Below, piece after piece: positions 25,466 through 34,135 of a stretch of 64,000 nt of DNA. The translations under genes were made by a program, and so were the position numbers. The notes below the pieces were generated by a model. That model was not told where the DNA came from. It ran no database searches and was given only the letters and a program-made list of their open reading frames with translations. Position 1 is the first letter of the stretch. Each line of letters opens with the position of its first letter. This stretch comes from VBCG01 sp044226535. Lineage in GTDB: Bacteria; Pseudomonadota; Gammaproteobacteria; Burkholderiales; Casimicrobiaceae. The stretch is taken from assembly GCA_044226535.1 (NCBI GenBank), contig JBGAGT010000014.1, forward strand, positions 1 through 64,000, written 5' to 3'.

Positions 25466-26580
25466 GGTGCAGACATCAGGCGCCGGTAGACCTTGGCAAT
25501 GCTACGGAGCCGGTATTCGTACGCCCCGTGGAATGCACGCTGACTGTGCACTCCGTGCCCGCGTTGTAAGCCCTCTAGAATCGCGACGTCCTCGTCGATC
25601 ACGCGCTTCTCAGACCGCAGCTGGCTCCAAAGGATCGCTGGAGCCGCCGGAAGCCTGCGCACTCGGCGACCCAAGGCCATGGTCAGGCGGATATTTGTCC
25701 GATCGGGGCGTTGAGGAACGAACTGCTGAACCAGGTGAATGGCACCAGCCATGACTACATAGTTGACGTTCGGATAGATGAAAACATTGATGTACTCCTG
25801 CGTCGGACCACACGTTTCCACCGATCCGTGCCATGGCCAATCGGGAAATTCGAAAGGTGCGCGATTTACATACGAAAGCGCACGGATATCGTCGTCAATG
25901 ATCGATTCTGCGGAAGGCGGACCACAGCTTCCCTTTGCGGCAAGCGCGGTCGAGCGCATGCCCGGCATCAGCGAGGCAAAGCTCCCCGAATGCACGAACG
26001 GAACATGGTTCCAGTCGACGACGTTTTCAAAATTGAGTTTCCAGTTGTACCGGCCTTCAAACTTCGCAAACAGTGCATCCGTTCCGACACGCGACGAGAT
26101 TGCCGTTGCCTGCGCCAAGAATTCAGGATTGAATTGCGCCTCGAGGGGCGGCGGGCTTTCTTGTAGATTCACGAACAGCAATCCGCCAACCTGTACCAAG
26201 GGTATTTGACGCAGGCCCAATCCGCTCACGACTTCGGCACAAAAGCCGTAGTTCGCCTCGTTGCCGGGAATGCTCTTCACTCGGCCATCGTCTCCGTAGA
26301 CCCAGCCGTGATAGGGGCAGGCGATTCGACGTTGACCGAAGTCCGAGACGTGAATAGGACTCTGGCGATGGGCGCACTGGTTTACGAACGCCCTAAGCCC
26401 ATCCCGCGTGTTCTGCACGAAGATGGGCATGCCACCAATGGAATGCGTAAAGAAGGCATCTTGGCTCTCGACGAGGGCGCTGAATCCGGCGAGGATCCAT
26501 AGCCTGCTGAAGATTCTGGCCTGCTCCGCCGCGAATATATCTTCCGAACAGTAATCGGCTGCTGTGAGATTCGATCGCAT
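25462..26580 (-). CDS. Rieske-type aromatic-ring-hydroxylase-like oxygenase
   Basis: An oxygenase alpha subunit of 372 residues. The Rieske 2Fe-2S ligands are Cys69, His71 (NQCAHRQSP) and Cys88, His91 (IACPYHGWVYG). The mononuclear iron site is in NVVDWNHVPFVHSG, with the bridging Asp followed by two His. Related enzymes hydroxylate, demethylate or desaturate small molecules; a sugar-modifying role is inferred only from context. No ferredoxin or reductase gene is adjacent. The ATG at 26580 overlaps the upstream stop (TGATG); a GTG sits one codon earlier. Confidence 0.87.
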   Translation of the reverse strand: MRSNLTAADYCSEDIFAAEQARIFSRLWILAGFSALVESQDAFFTHSIGGMPIFVQNTRDGLRAFVNQCAHRQSPIHVSDFGQRRIACPYHGWVYGDDGRVKSIPGNEANYGFCAEVVSGLGLRQIPLVQVGGLLFVNLQESPPPLEAQFNPEFLAQATAISSRVGTDALFAKFEGRYNWKLNFENVVDWNHVPFVHSGSFASLMPGMRSTALAAKGSCGPPSAESIIDDDIRALSYVNRAPFEFPDWPWHGSVETCGPTQEYINVFIYPNVNYVVMAGAIHLVQQFVPQRPDRTNIRLTMALGRRVRRLPAAPAILWSQLRSEKRVIDEDVAILEGLQRGHGVHSQRAFHGAYEYRLRSIAKVYRRLMSAP

Positions 26581-27215
26581 CACCGGCGGAACACGACCTT
26601 TGCAGGGTTACCGAAGACCGTTGAGTCCGGCGGAACATCGCGAACCACAACACTGCCAGCCCCAACAACCGCCCGGTCGCCAACGGTTCTTCCCGGCAGG
26701 ATGGTCGCGTGAGGATGAATCTGGACGTCGTCGCCGATGCGCGCGCCTGCACCGATGAACGTAAAGCTCCCGATCTGCACATAGTCACCTATTTGCACAT
26801 CGTGGCCAATTACGCACATCGAAAGGATCGTGACAAAATCCCCGATCGCCGTGTCACTGCCCACGTGGACCTTGCGTTCGAAAACGATTCCCTTGCCAAG
26901 CCGTGCCGATTCGGGATAAGCGACCTCGGTGCAGAGATTGATGAACTCGGCACCCTGCGCGATGATCGGAGCCGCGTACTTGCGGCGCATCTGCGGGTCC
27001 CCAAGTGGGCACAGCCATATCTCGTTCGGCTGGACCTTGTAGTTGAATGGGCTCCCGAGTATCGGCTTGGGCAGGTCGAATCCTACGAGAATGCCCGTCC
27101 TGTCATCGAGGAAGCCTTTGATGGTCCACACGCGCCCATTCCCATAGTCGGCATGGCACTGCCAATAGACTGTTCGACCAAATCCTCCGGCGCCAATGAG
27201 GACAAGCTCCTTCAT
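26580..27215 (-). CDS. NeuD-type sugar acyltransferase, second copy
   Basis: A protein of 211 residues: MKELVLIGAGGFGRTVYWQ (nucleotide-binding start) then left-handed beta-helix repeats such as AIGDFVTILSMCVIGHDVQI and GDRAVVGAGSVVVRDVPPDS, ending FGNPAKVVFRR. It is only distantly like the copy at 24830. The ATG at 27215 follows the SDR stop; a TTG at 27227 that overlaps the SDR end is an alternative start. Confidence 0.85.
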   Translation of the reverse strand: MKELVLIGAGGFGRTVYWQCHADYGNGRVWTIKGFLDDRTGILVGFDLPKPILGSPFNYKVQPNEIWLCPLGDPQMRRKYAAPIIAQGAEFINLCTEVAYPESARLGKGIVFERKVHVGSDTAIGDFVTILSMCVIGHDVQIGDYVQIGSFTFIGAGARIGDDVQIHPHATILPGRTVGDRAVVGAGSVVVRDVPPDSTVFGNPAKVVFRR

Positions 27216-27219
27216 CGGC

Positions 27220-27957
27220 TCATCCAATAGTCAGGCCGCCATCCATGACCAAGGTCGTGCCAGTTACCCAGCGACTGGCGTCGGAGATGAAGTAAATAGC
27301 CGCGTTCGCCACGTCATCCACGGTTCCCAGTCCAAGCGGATAGTCCTGCGATTTTTCCTCGAGCGATACGTTTTGCGCCATCAAGTCGAGCATCGGTGAC
27401 TGGACCAGCGCCGGTGACACGCAATTGACGCGAATCCGATTCTTCACGACTTCGAGCGCCAGGCAGCGTACCGTCGCCAAGAGAGCGGACTTCGTCGCAG
27501 AGTAGACCCCGACACCAGCCACGCCAATGTGCGCCGCGATGGATGCAATGAAAAGGATCGATCCATCCTGGTTAACTTGCTTCTTCGCGAGCAATCGTTG
27601 GGTCAACAAGATGGGCGCATCGTAGTTGAGTGCGAAAAGCGATCTTAGGTGCTTTTCGGTCGCGAGCCGAATCGGGGACAACCCTGACTGACCGGAACTG
27701 TGAACAACGCCGTGTATGGGCCCTACTGAATCGGCTAGATGATGCCGTTGGTCCTCGATGGTCAAGTCCGCCGGTATCACCTGATGGCTACCGGGAGCCA
27801 GCGCGGCTAACGTTTGCGCCAAACGCTCTCGATTGCGAGCCGAAAGAACGACATCGGCGCCTGCACGAGAGAACGATATGGCGACCTGCCGACCGATACC
27901 TGAGGATGCACCGGTAACGAGCACTCGCTTCCCCTGAAGCGAGAAGGGATTGAACAT
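27220..27957 (-). CDS. Short-chain dehydrogenase/reductase (FabG-like)
   Basis: An NAD(P)H-dependent reductase of 245 residues with VLVTGASSGIGRQ (cofactor loop), VVHSSGQSG, the catalytic Ser in FIASIAAHIG, YSATK (Tyr-x3-Lys), SPALVQSPM and a C-terminal WVTGTTLVMDGGL. Beside an ACP and a KAS III gene, reduction of a 3-oxoacyl-ACP to 3-hydroxyacyl-ACP is the simplest role. The start is ATG at 27957; a GTG at 27963 overlapping the KAS stop (GTGA) is possible. Confidence 0.9.
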   Translation of the reverse strand: MFNPFSLQGKRVLVTGASSGIGRQVAISFSRAGADVVLSARNRERLAQTLAALAPGSHQVIPADLTIEDQRHHLADSVGPIHGVVHSSGQSGLSPIRLATEKHLRSLFALNYDAPILLTQRLLAKKQVNQDGSILFIASIAAHIGVAGVGVYSATKSALLATVRCLALEVVKNRIRVNCVSPALVQSPMLDLMAQNVSLEEKSQDYPLGLGTVDDVANAAIYFISDASRWVTGTTLVMDGGLTIG

Positions 27958-27959
27958 CG

Positions 27960-28994
27960 TCACACTTCGATCAAGGCGGGCATTGCAGGCCTGTCCAGCT
28001 TCAGGACACAGCTTCCCCAGGAAAGCCCAATCCCGAACCCAGACAAAATCAATGTCTGGCCGCGCTCCACCAAGGGCTCGCGAAGGCGTGCAGTCATGGT
28101 GAGGGGTACTGACGCCGAACTGGTATTGCCAAAGTCATTCAATGTCGAGGGGAGCTTCTCCACGGGCAACTGAAGCTTCTTACGGATCGTGTCGTTGATC
28201 ATGCGATTCGCCTGGTGTAACACGAAGTAGTCGACGTCATTGATGTCGACCCCAGCGAAATCGCAAAGCGAACGAAGAGCTGGTGGCACGCGCTGCGTCG
28301 AGAAATTCAGGACAGCCGTCCCGTCCAAAATCAGGTCGATATCGCGTTTCCAATCCCCATGCTCGTCCTTTTCCGGAATCAGGTGCTGGATCCCGACCGG
28401 CTCTCGATGCCCCCCTACGGGGAGCATGATGGCGCGATAACCACTGCCATCGCTGTTCATATCGAAGTGGATCGGCGGCGCGGACGGGTCAAACTCGAGA
28501 GCCGTCGCGGTTCCGCAATCCGAGAAGATAGGGTCTGCAAGGGTTGCGCACTTATCGCCGACGAGCAGGAGGGCCTTCTTGATTCCACCTGCGGCGATCA
28601 TGCTGCCGACGGCATACAGACCGAACGGATAGCCGGAGCAGCCCAGATTGATGTCATAGGCAAGCGCAGTGGTGGGCAGCTTCATCCGGTCTTGGATGAT
28701 GATTGCGGTCGCCGGTATGAGGTAGTCGGGCGACTGCGTGACGACGATCAATGCATCGATCTCCTCGCGCTTCCACCCGATCTCATCCAGCAAACGCTCC
28801 GCTGCCGTTTGGGCAAGATCGGAGAAGCATTGCCAGGGCCTGCACAAGCGTCGATTCAGAATCCCAATGTTGCGAACTAGCCGTTCGCGCTCGGACCTAC
28901 GCTCGGGCGCGCAATCGAGGTTGGAGATAGTGGACTGCGGAACGCAGCTCGCCAAACCCCTGAATCGTACGTTCCTGAGCGTCGCCTGCGCCAT
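27960..28994 (-). CDS. 3-oxoacyl-ACP synthase III-like (KAS III)
   Basis: A condensing enzyme of 344 residues with an intact triad: Cys119 (INLGCSGYPFGL), His260 (FVLHQANRMI) and Asn290 (LNDFGNTSSASVPL). KAS III enzymes join a short acyl-CoA to malonyl-ACP. With its own ACP directly upstream (stop TAG touching this ATG) and an SDR directly downstream, it probably builds a short 3-hydroxyacyl group for sugar acylation rather than serving bulk fatty-acid synthesis. The N-terminal 50 residues are less conserved than in FabH. Confidence 0.9.
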   Translation of the reverse strand: MAQATLRNVRFRGLASCVPQSTISNLDCAPERRSERERLVRNIGILNRRLCRPWQCFSDLAQTAAERLLDEIGWKREEIDALIVVTQSPDYLIPATAIIIQDRMKLPTTALAYDINLGCSGYPFGLYAVGSMIAAGGIKKALLLVGDKCATLADPIFSDCGTATALEFDPSAPPIHFDMNSDGSGYRAIMLPVGGHREPVGIQHLIPEKDEHGDWKRDIDLILDGTAVLNFSTQRVPPALRSLCDFAGVDINDVDYFVLHQANRMINDTIRKKLQLPVEKLPSTLNDFGNTSSASVPLTMTARLREPLVERGQTLILSGFGIGLSWGSCVLKLDRPAMPALIEV

Positions 28995-29258
28995 CTACGC
29001 AGCCTTTTTCGCCTGCACCCTGGCGAAGATGTCCTGCACCTGGACGCACTCCTTCAAATCGTTTCCCGTGATCGTCACCCCATACTCGGTGTCGCACATC
29101 ACAATGACCCCTAACGCCGCAAGGGAATCCCATTCCTCGAGACTCGCAAGCTCCGTATCTTCGGAGATCGGTACGGGGGTCTGAAAATCGACTGCGGCGA
29201 CAAAGTCCGCCAAGAACTTGGCGACGTCCGGTCTTGCCACGATATCTCCCATCTGCAT
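28995..29258 (-). CDS. Acyl carrier protein
   Basis: An ACP of 87 residues. The phosphopantetheine attachment Ser45 is in LEEWDSLAALGVI, and the acidic helix pattern EDTELASLEEW fits. It starts at the ATG at 29258, six bases after GGGAGG; an open frame further upstream overlaps the glycosyltransferase gene and is not coding. It is a dedicated, island-encoded ACP preceding the KAS III gene. Confidence 0.9.
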   Translation of the reverse strand: MQMGDIVARPDVAKFLADFVAAVDFQTPVPISEDTELASLEEWDSLAALGVIVMCDTEYGVTITGNDLKECVQVQDIFARVQAKKAA

Positions 29259-29352
29259 GGCTGTCCTCCCAGCGTAGAGGACATTAATTGAAGCGAAAAT
29301 CGTGCCAAACGGCCAAGTTGCGGGGCCATATCGCAAACCAGCACGTCTTCTG

Positions 29353-30615
29353 TCATAACGGCGGCGAGGCGAGATTCTTGGGAGGCCATACAAAGTACGG
29401 CTCGATTGGTCCTCGAAGGCCGAATCTGGTAGCTCGGAGTACTTCCGCTACCTCAATCATCAATTCGGGAAATCGCGCCGGGGAGAATCTCGATCGAAAA
29501 TCCTCCGCCGCTGCAATACCGATCTCGACATAACGTGAAGGGGCTGCCAGTACATCCTCAATCTTCTGGCGAAAGCTGTCGGCATGGAACTCGTAGCTGA
29601 AATCTCGAGCATTGGCCACGTTCTCGAAGAAGAACCGTTGTCGATTGGTGACGCAGAGAGTGAAGGCACCGAACGCCCTAAGGGGTCGTTCATGGGCCGC
29701 TCGTTCCGTATTCGGCGACATGTCGATCATGCCGAGGGACTCACGAATCAAGCGCGACGAGCGCACGTAATCGCCGGTCGGCGTGAAATTGATCCGCTTT
29801 CCGCGAAAATCCAGGTGTCCCCAGTTCTCTCCGTACATATCCACCGGATAGTCTGCCAGGACTTCAGCGATCATCGTGCTCTTGACCCTTCGGAGATAGT
29901 CGTCGAGTTGCGCGACCAAGAGGAGTCGCAACGCGGAACTGCCACACAGATCGATCCCTCGCTGGACAAGCAGCCCCCTCACGGCGAGATCGATATCGTC
30001 CGCGTTGGCGTGATCCAGGTCGCGTGTCAGTTGCGATGCGAGATCCAGAAGCATCACATTGATGCTCGATGGAAGCACTTCCTGCCAACGCTGCACTAGG
30101 CGCTTGGGGTCATTGCCATTCTTGAGGAAGAGCAGGCGTCCACGCTCCTTTTGCCTGAAATCGAGGGCGTCCTTGGCAACGCCCTCCGCGTGTCCCATCG
30201 GGATCCCTGCAAGGATTCCCCGAGCCTTGGGCAAGGACTTCCTGAGCTCGAGATGTTCGGGAAACGTATAGAAGCTTGCGCACGACTCGGCTGGCACTAC
30301 GTGCCGGTCGAAATAGTACGCCGGGGAATCGCCCTGAAGCGTTAGAAAGGGAATTCCGGTGGCTTCCCAAAGATTGACTGGTTGCCCGGAAGTATCCTGC
30401 GCCGCAAGATCGCTTGCGAATCCGATGAATGAAAACGCAAAATAAATGTCGTCGCGTTGCAGTGCGGCATTGAACTTCGTCGTGCCTTCAGGAGTTGCGA
30501 AGCTTATCTCCTCAAGCCTATGCCCCAAGTGCCGAAAGTTATCTGCGAAACCACGCCCGATTGCGCTTGTGGCGTCGTTCATCGAATTTGTGGTGAGGAA
30601 GAGGATTGTTGCCAT
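29353..30615 (-). CDS. CgeB-like glycosyltransferase
   Basis: A protein of 420 residues. The N-terminus MATILFLTTNSMNDATSAIG and FAFSFIGFASDLAAQ suggest a GT-B fold. The C-terminal part (MYGENWGHLDFRGKRINFTP, SRLIRESLGMIDMSPNTERA then HERPLRAFGAFTLCV) matches the CgeB/Glyco_trans_1_2 pattern for glycosyltransferases that decorate spores, flagellin or pilin. The ATG overlaps the stop of the TPR gene upstream (TGATG), so it is co-translated. Donor and acceptor are unknown. Confidence 0.75.
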   Translation of the reverse strand: MATILFLTTNSMNDATSAIGRGFADNFRHLGHRLEEISFATPEGTTKFNAALQRDDIYFAFSFIGFASDLAAQDTSGQPVNLWEATGIPFLTLQGDSPAYYFDRHVVPAESCASFYTFPEHLELRKSLPKARGILAGIPMGHAEGVAKDALDFRQKERGRLLFLKNGNDPKRLVQRWQEVLPSSINVMLLDLASQLTRDLDHANADDIDLAVRGLLVQRGIDLCGSSALRLLLVAQLDDYLRRVKSTMIAEVLADYPVDMYGENWGHLDFRGKRINFTPTGDYVRSSRLIRESLGMIDMSPNTERAAHERPLRAFGAFTLCVTNRQRFFFENVANARDFSYEFHADSFRQKIEDVLAAPSRYVEIGIAAAEDFRSRFSPARFPELMIEVAEVLRATRFGLRGPIEPYFVWPPKNLASPPL

Positions 30616-32669
30616 CAGGGAGTTTCAGCGCTGTTTAACATCGGTGCGGCCAAAAAGATCGCACCGGCCCAATCGTGCCTGCTCTGCTGCGAAACGATCC
30701 ACATTGATGGATACCAGCTCGTCAGGCTGGAATCGCGTCCCCACCGCCACTCGCTGTCATAGCGGTTGAGCAGCACGGTCGGGACGGCCAGCGCACCTGC
30801 CAAGTGCGCAACTGCGGTATCAACGGCGACAACGGCATTGAGGTTGGCCACGATGGCTGCGGTGTCGAGGAAGTCGGTCACCTCGGGCATGAGATCCTCA
30901 ATCGCGAAGCTCGTACTGTCGTCGAGGCGTCGCTCCTTCTGCAGACTCCACAGCGAAACGTCGTTGCCCGCAAGGCCGGCGAAGTCACGCAACGGGATGC
31001 TACGGAGTGCATCGTCTCGCAGAGAGCGCGCTCCCGCCCAAGCGACGCCAATGCGCTTCCCAGCTGGACCCTTCATGCGGTCCAGCCACTGGAGGCGTAG
31101 CGTTTCGGGAACCTTCAGATAGGGACATCTAGAACCTTCGGCACCGGCCAGCCCCAGCACCGCGGGGAGGCTCATGAACGGCACGCCACAGTCGCAGCGC
31201 GCGAGCAGTCCCGGTTCGTCCAGCGAGGCCACTTCATCCGCGAGCCCCGAGGTTTCGGCGAGCCTGACCAGCGGACGCGGCACTGCGACTGCGAGGCGTG
31301 CAGGAGCCCTCGCTCGAACCTCCGCAAGGTAACGCAGCATCATGATGGTGTCACCAAGCCCCTGCTCAGCCCATACCACCAAGCGCTTGCCTCGCACAGG
31401 GTCGCCACTCGCGAGGCGGTCAAAGGCCAACCAAGGCGCGAGCTCGGGATCCGATGCGTACTCGGCCGCGAACGCCTCGAAACGGCTTTCGTACAACGGG
31501 AAGCCTTCGGCGTAACGCCCCTGCATCAACAGCGTGGTCGCGAGGTTGTAGCGAGCCGTCCCCGACTCCGGATCAAGAGCCGCTGCGTCGCGAAAGGCCG
31601 CTTCGGCAGCGGCATCGTCACGATTCAGACGCGCGATGTTCCCAGACACCAGCTTGGCGTTCAGATGCTTGGGATCGATCGCCAAGGCTGTCTCCGCCGC
31701 ACGTGCCGCAGCCGGAAGTGCATGTGCCGCAAGAAGCGCCGAAGCGAGGTTCGCCAGGGCATCGGGGTCGTTTGGGCGATGGCTCACGGCATCGCGGGCC
31801 ATCTGCTCGGCCTCGGCATGATCACCCGCCTTGAGCAGCAATCCGATCAATCCGTCCACCGCATCCGCGCGTCTTGGTTCCAATTCCAATGACCGTCGGT
31901 AGCTCGCCTCCGCGTCCGCCCATCGCCCCTCACGCTGCATTGCCCGCCCCATGCCCGCATGCGCACCGGCATTCGCATGACTTGTTGACAATGCACGCGC
32001 AAACATGCCGGTTGCCTCGCGGTATTGCCCGAGCTGTTCCAGGGTGACACCCAGGTTCGCCCACGCGACGGAAATCCCGGGCTCCAAATCGACGGCGCGA
32101 CGATAGAGCTGTTCGGCCTGCAGGAGATCGCCGCGCTCGCGCACGACATTCCCTAAGTTATTCAGCACGTTGGCATCGCGGGGATTGAGCGCGAGTGCGC
32201 TGCGGAATGACTGTTCGGCATCCGCAAATCGGCTACGGGAGGCCTGCAGGGCGCCAAGGTTGCTGAATCCCAGTGCCCAATTCGGATGCTGACGCAACCC
32301 GAGTTGGAGGGTCTGCTCCGCAAGTTCGTATTGCCCGCCCGACGAATAGGCGACCGCGAGGTTGCTCAGCGCCTGCGGGTTGTCGGGCTCGAGCGCCACA
32401 GCCCTAGAGAAATGGTCGACGGCCTCGGCGTGTCTGCCGGTCTGAACGCTTATCGCGCCCAGTCTCTGTCGGATCTCGAAGCTATCCAAGCCGCCATGCA
32501 GCGCGCGCCGCAGGCAGTCTTCGGCGGCTTCCAAATTCCCGCTTTCATGCTGCTGAGCTCCGACCTCGGCCCACTTGCGCGGGTCTCCCCCTTGCGATGT
32601 GGCAGTCTCCACAGCAGCGCCCATGCCCTTGAGCATGCGCGCGGCGATATTGCCGAGCAGTTTCCCCAT
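30615..32669 (-). CDS. TPR protein with GT9-like glycosyltransferase domain
   Basis: A protein of 684 residues. About ten or more tetratricopeptide repeats (from about 30 to 400; for example AEAVDHFSRAVALEPDNPQA) precede a heptosyltransferase-like domain with WAEQGLGDTIMMLRYLAEV, KRIGVAWAGARSLRDDALRS, NLNAVVAVDTAVAHLAGAL and a terminal WRWGRDSSLTSWYPSMW. TPR arrays in such fusions are expected to hold a protein acceptor. The N-terminal MGKLLGNIAARMLKGMG has no signal, so it should act in the cytoplasm. Confidence 0.85.
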   Translation of the reverse strand: MGKLLGNIAARMLKGMGAAVETATSQGGDPRKWAEVGAQQHESGNLEAAEDCLRRALHGGLDSFEIRQRLGAISVQTGRHAEAVDHFSRAVALEPDNPQALSNLAVAYSSGGQYELAEQTLQLGLRQHPNWALGFSNLGALQASRSRFADAEQSFRSALALNPRDANVLNNLGNVVRERGDLLQAEQLYRRAVDLEPGISVAWANLGVTLEQLGQYREATGMFARALSTSHANAGAHAGMGRAMQREGRWADAEASYRRSLELEPRRADAVDGLIGLLLKAGDHAEAEQMARDAVSHRPNDPDALANLASALLAAHALPAAARAAETALAIDPKHLNAKLVSGNIARLNRDDAAAEAAFRDAAALDPESGTARYNLATTLLMQGRYAEGFPLYESRFEAFAAEYASDPELAPWLAFDRLASGDPVRGKRLVVWAEQGLGDTIMMLRYLAEVRARAPARLAVAVPRPLVRLAETSGLADEVASLDEPGLLARCDCGVPFMSLPAVLGLAGAEGSRCPYLKVPETLRLQWLDRMKGPAGKRIGVAWAGARSLRDDALRSIPLRDFAGLAGNDVSLWSLQKERRLDDSTSFAIEDLMPEVTDFLDTAAIVANLNAVVAVDTAVAHLAGALAVPTVLLNRYDSEWRWGRDSSLTSWYPSMWIVSQQSRHDWAGAIFLAAPMLNSAETP

Positions 32670-32672
32670 TGA

Positions 32673-32996
32673 CTACTGCTTGGTCGGCCTGACGGCCATC
32701 AGCAGCACGATCTGCCGCGTTGCGTTCTCGCAAAAGGCATCGCTGAAGCCGAGTTCCTTGAGCTTCCACCGGAACGTGTTGCCGAGCTTGGCCTTCTTGT
32801 ACACACCGAGCTTGTGCTCTGCGAGATAACGCTGAGCACGTGCGCCTAACCCTTCCAGGATCACCTTGAGCTGGTTCGCAGCAGCAGGATCCTTTCTGGC
32901 TTCCGAGCTCGGCGGATACCGGCGACCAAGGTCCTCGGCCAAGGTGGTGGCGAATGCTTCGAGTTCGGAGGTGTCGAGGAATTTTAGGAGGGCCAT
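32673..32996 (-). CDS. Small hypothetical protein within the glycosylation operon
   Basis: A protein of 107 residues with no family I recognise. It is mostly helical and basic in the second half (AEHKLGVYKKAKLGNTFRWK, then LKELGFSDAFCENATRQI). It has a GGAGGG site before the ATG at 32996 and lies between two TPR genes with gaps of 3 and 20 bases, so it is firmly part of the operon. It could be an accessory subunit or an acceptor-side adaptor; nothing in the sequence decides this. Confidence 0.7.
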   Translation of the reverse strand: MALLKFLDTSELEAFATTLAEDLGRRYPPSSEARKDPAAANQLKVILEGLGARAQRYLAEHKLGVYKKAKLGNTFRWKLKELGFSDAFCENATRQIVLLMAVRPTKQ

Positions 32997-33016
32997 GAGT
33001 CGGTTTCAGTCTGGAT

Positions 33017-34135
33017 TCAAAGCTTGCGTTGCAGCAAATATACCAACCCGTGCACCGGCTTGCCCGACTCGCTGCGCACCACTTCGGGGCTGCACGCGAG
33101 CAGGTCGAACGCCCCGGCGGCGAGCCTATTCACATAGTCCTTGGACTGGGCATAGCGGCCTGTCGGCTGCAGCACGTAGTCGGCGCCATCCACACGCTCG
33201 ACTGAGAATGCGAAAAAGCCTCGCGGCCGCAGGATACGCGCTATATCGGCGAAAATCGCATCCAGCTTGCCGATGTAGATGAAGACGTCCGCGGCGACCA
33301 CAGTGTCAACGGATCGACTCGGTGCGTTTGCAAGCCATTCGCCCACTTCGCGCTCATGAAGCCATGTGTACACTGCTCGAGCGCGCGCCAGCGCGATCAT
33401 GCTGCGGGAAAGATCGATGCCGGTAATCGACTGTGGCGCAAGCTTCTGGAGGGCCGCCCCGCACAGCCCCGTGCCGCAGCCGAGGTCGATCACGTCCCCC
33501 ACGCGGCGGCGCGTGTCGGCAAGCACTTCAGCGATGCGTTCTGGAACGCGGTACCCGAGACTGAGCAGGTGCTGGTCGAAATTAGGGGCGAAGTTGTCGA
33601 ACGTGGACCTCACCCAGCTGTCGGGGGAGCGCTCCGGGGTCGAGGACCCCAAGAGGGAAGCGATGTATTGACCGAACAGGGCCTTGTCCAGCCCCCGGTC
33701 GATGGCTGACTGGAAGACGTCCCGCGCCTCGACATTGCGCCCCTGCGTCTCGAGGAGGTGGCCGAGGTTCACGTAGGGCGGCGCAACGTCTGGCTGCAAG
33801 CGCTGGGCCATACGGAAAGCAGCCTCGGCTTCCTGGAGCCGACCGAGTTGTTGCAGGGCTGAGCCCCGGTTGTTGTGGGCCTTTGCATCCTCAGGCGCCA
33901 AGGTCAAGGCGCGATCGTAAGCCGCCAGCGCCGCGTCGAAGCGCCCTATGTCTCCCAAAGCCAAGGCGTGCCGGTATTGCGCCAATGCATTGCCCGGATC
34001 GAGTCTGCACGCGGTAGCCAGGAGGTGTTCAGCGTCGGCCGACTTCATCGCGTTGAGCAACGCATAACCTTGCTCGCACAGCTTCGCAGCCTCTGCTCGA
34101 CGGGCTTCGTCAGGTTGGCCGTCAGGAGTGGTCAA
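33017..34135 (-). CDS. TPR protein with SAM-methyltransferase domain
   Basis: A protein of 372 residues: about four TPRs (for example FDAALAAYDRALTLAPEDAK, AHNNRGSALQQLGRLQEAEA), then a methyltransferase domain with GDVIDLGCGTGLCGAALQKL, ITGIDLSRSMIALAR and VDTVVAADVFIYIGKLD. This TPR-methyltransferase layout occurs in surface-glycosylation clusters. I prefer TTG at 34135, which overlaps the OGT-like stop (TTGA) and has AAGGAG six bases upstream; an ATG at 34165 would overlap that gene by 34 bases and lacks a site. Confidence 0.82.
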   Translation of the reverse strand: MTTPDGQPDEARRAEAAKLCEQGYALLNAMKSADAEHLLATACRLDPGNALAQYRHALALGDIGRFDAALAAYDRALTLAPEDAKAHNNRGSALQQLGRLQEAEAAFRMAQRLQPDVAPPYVNLGHLLETQGRNVEARDVFQSAIDRGLDKALFGQYIASLLGSSTPERSPDSWVRSTFDNFAPNFDQHLLSLGYRVPERIAEVLADTRRRVGDVIDLGCGTGLCGAALQKLAPQSITGIDLSRSMIALARARAVYTWLHEREVGEWLANAPSRSVDTVVAADVFIYIGKLDAIFADIARILRPRGFFAFSVERVDGADYVLQPTGRYAQSKDYVNRLAAGAFDLLACSPEVVRSESGKPVHGLVYLLQRKL

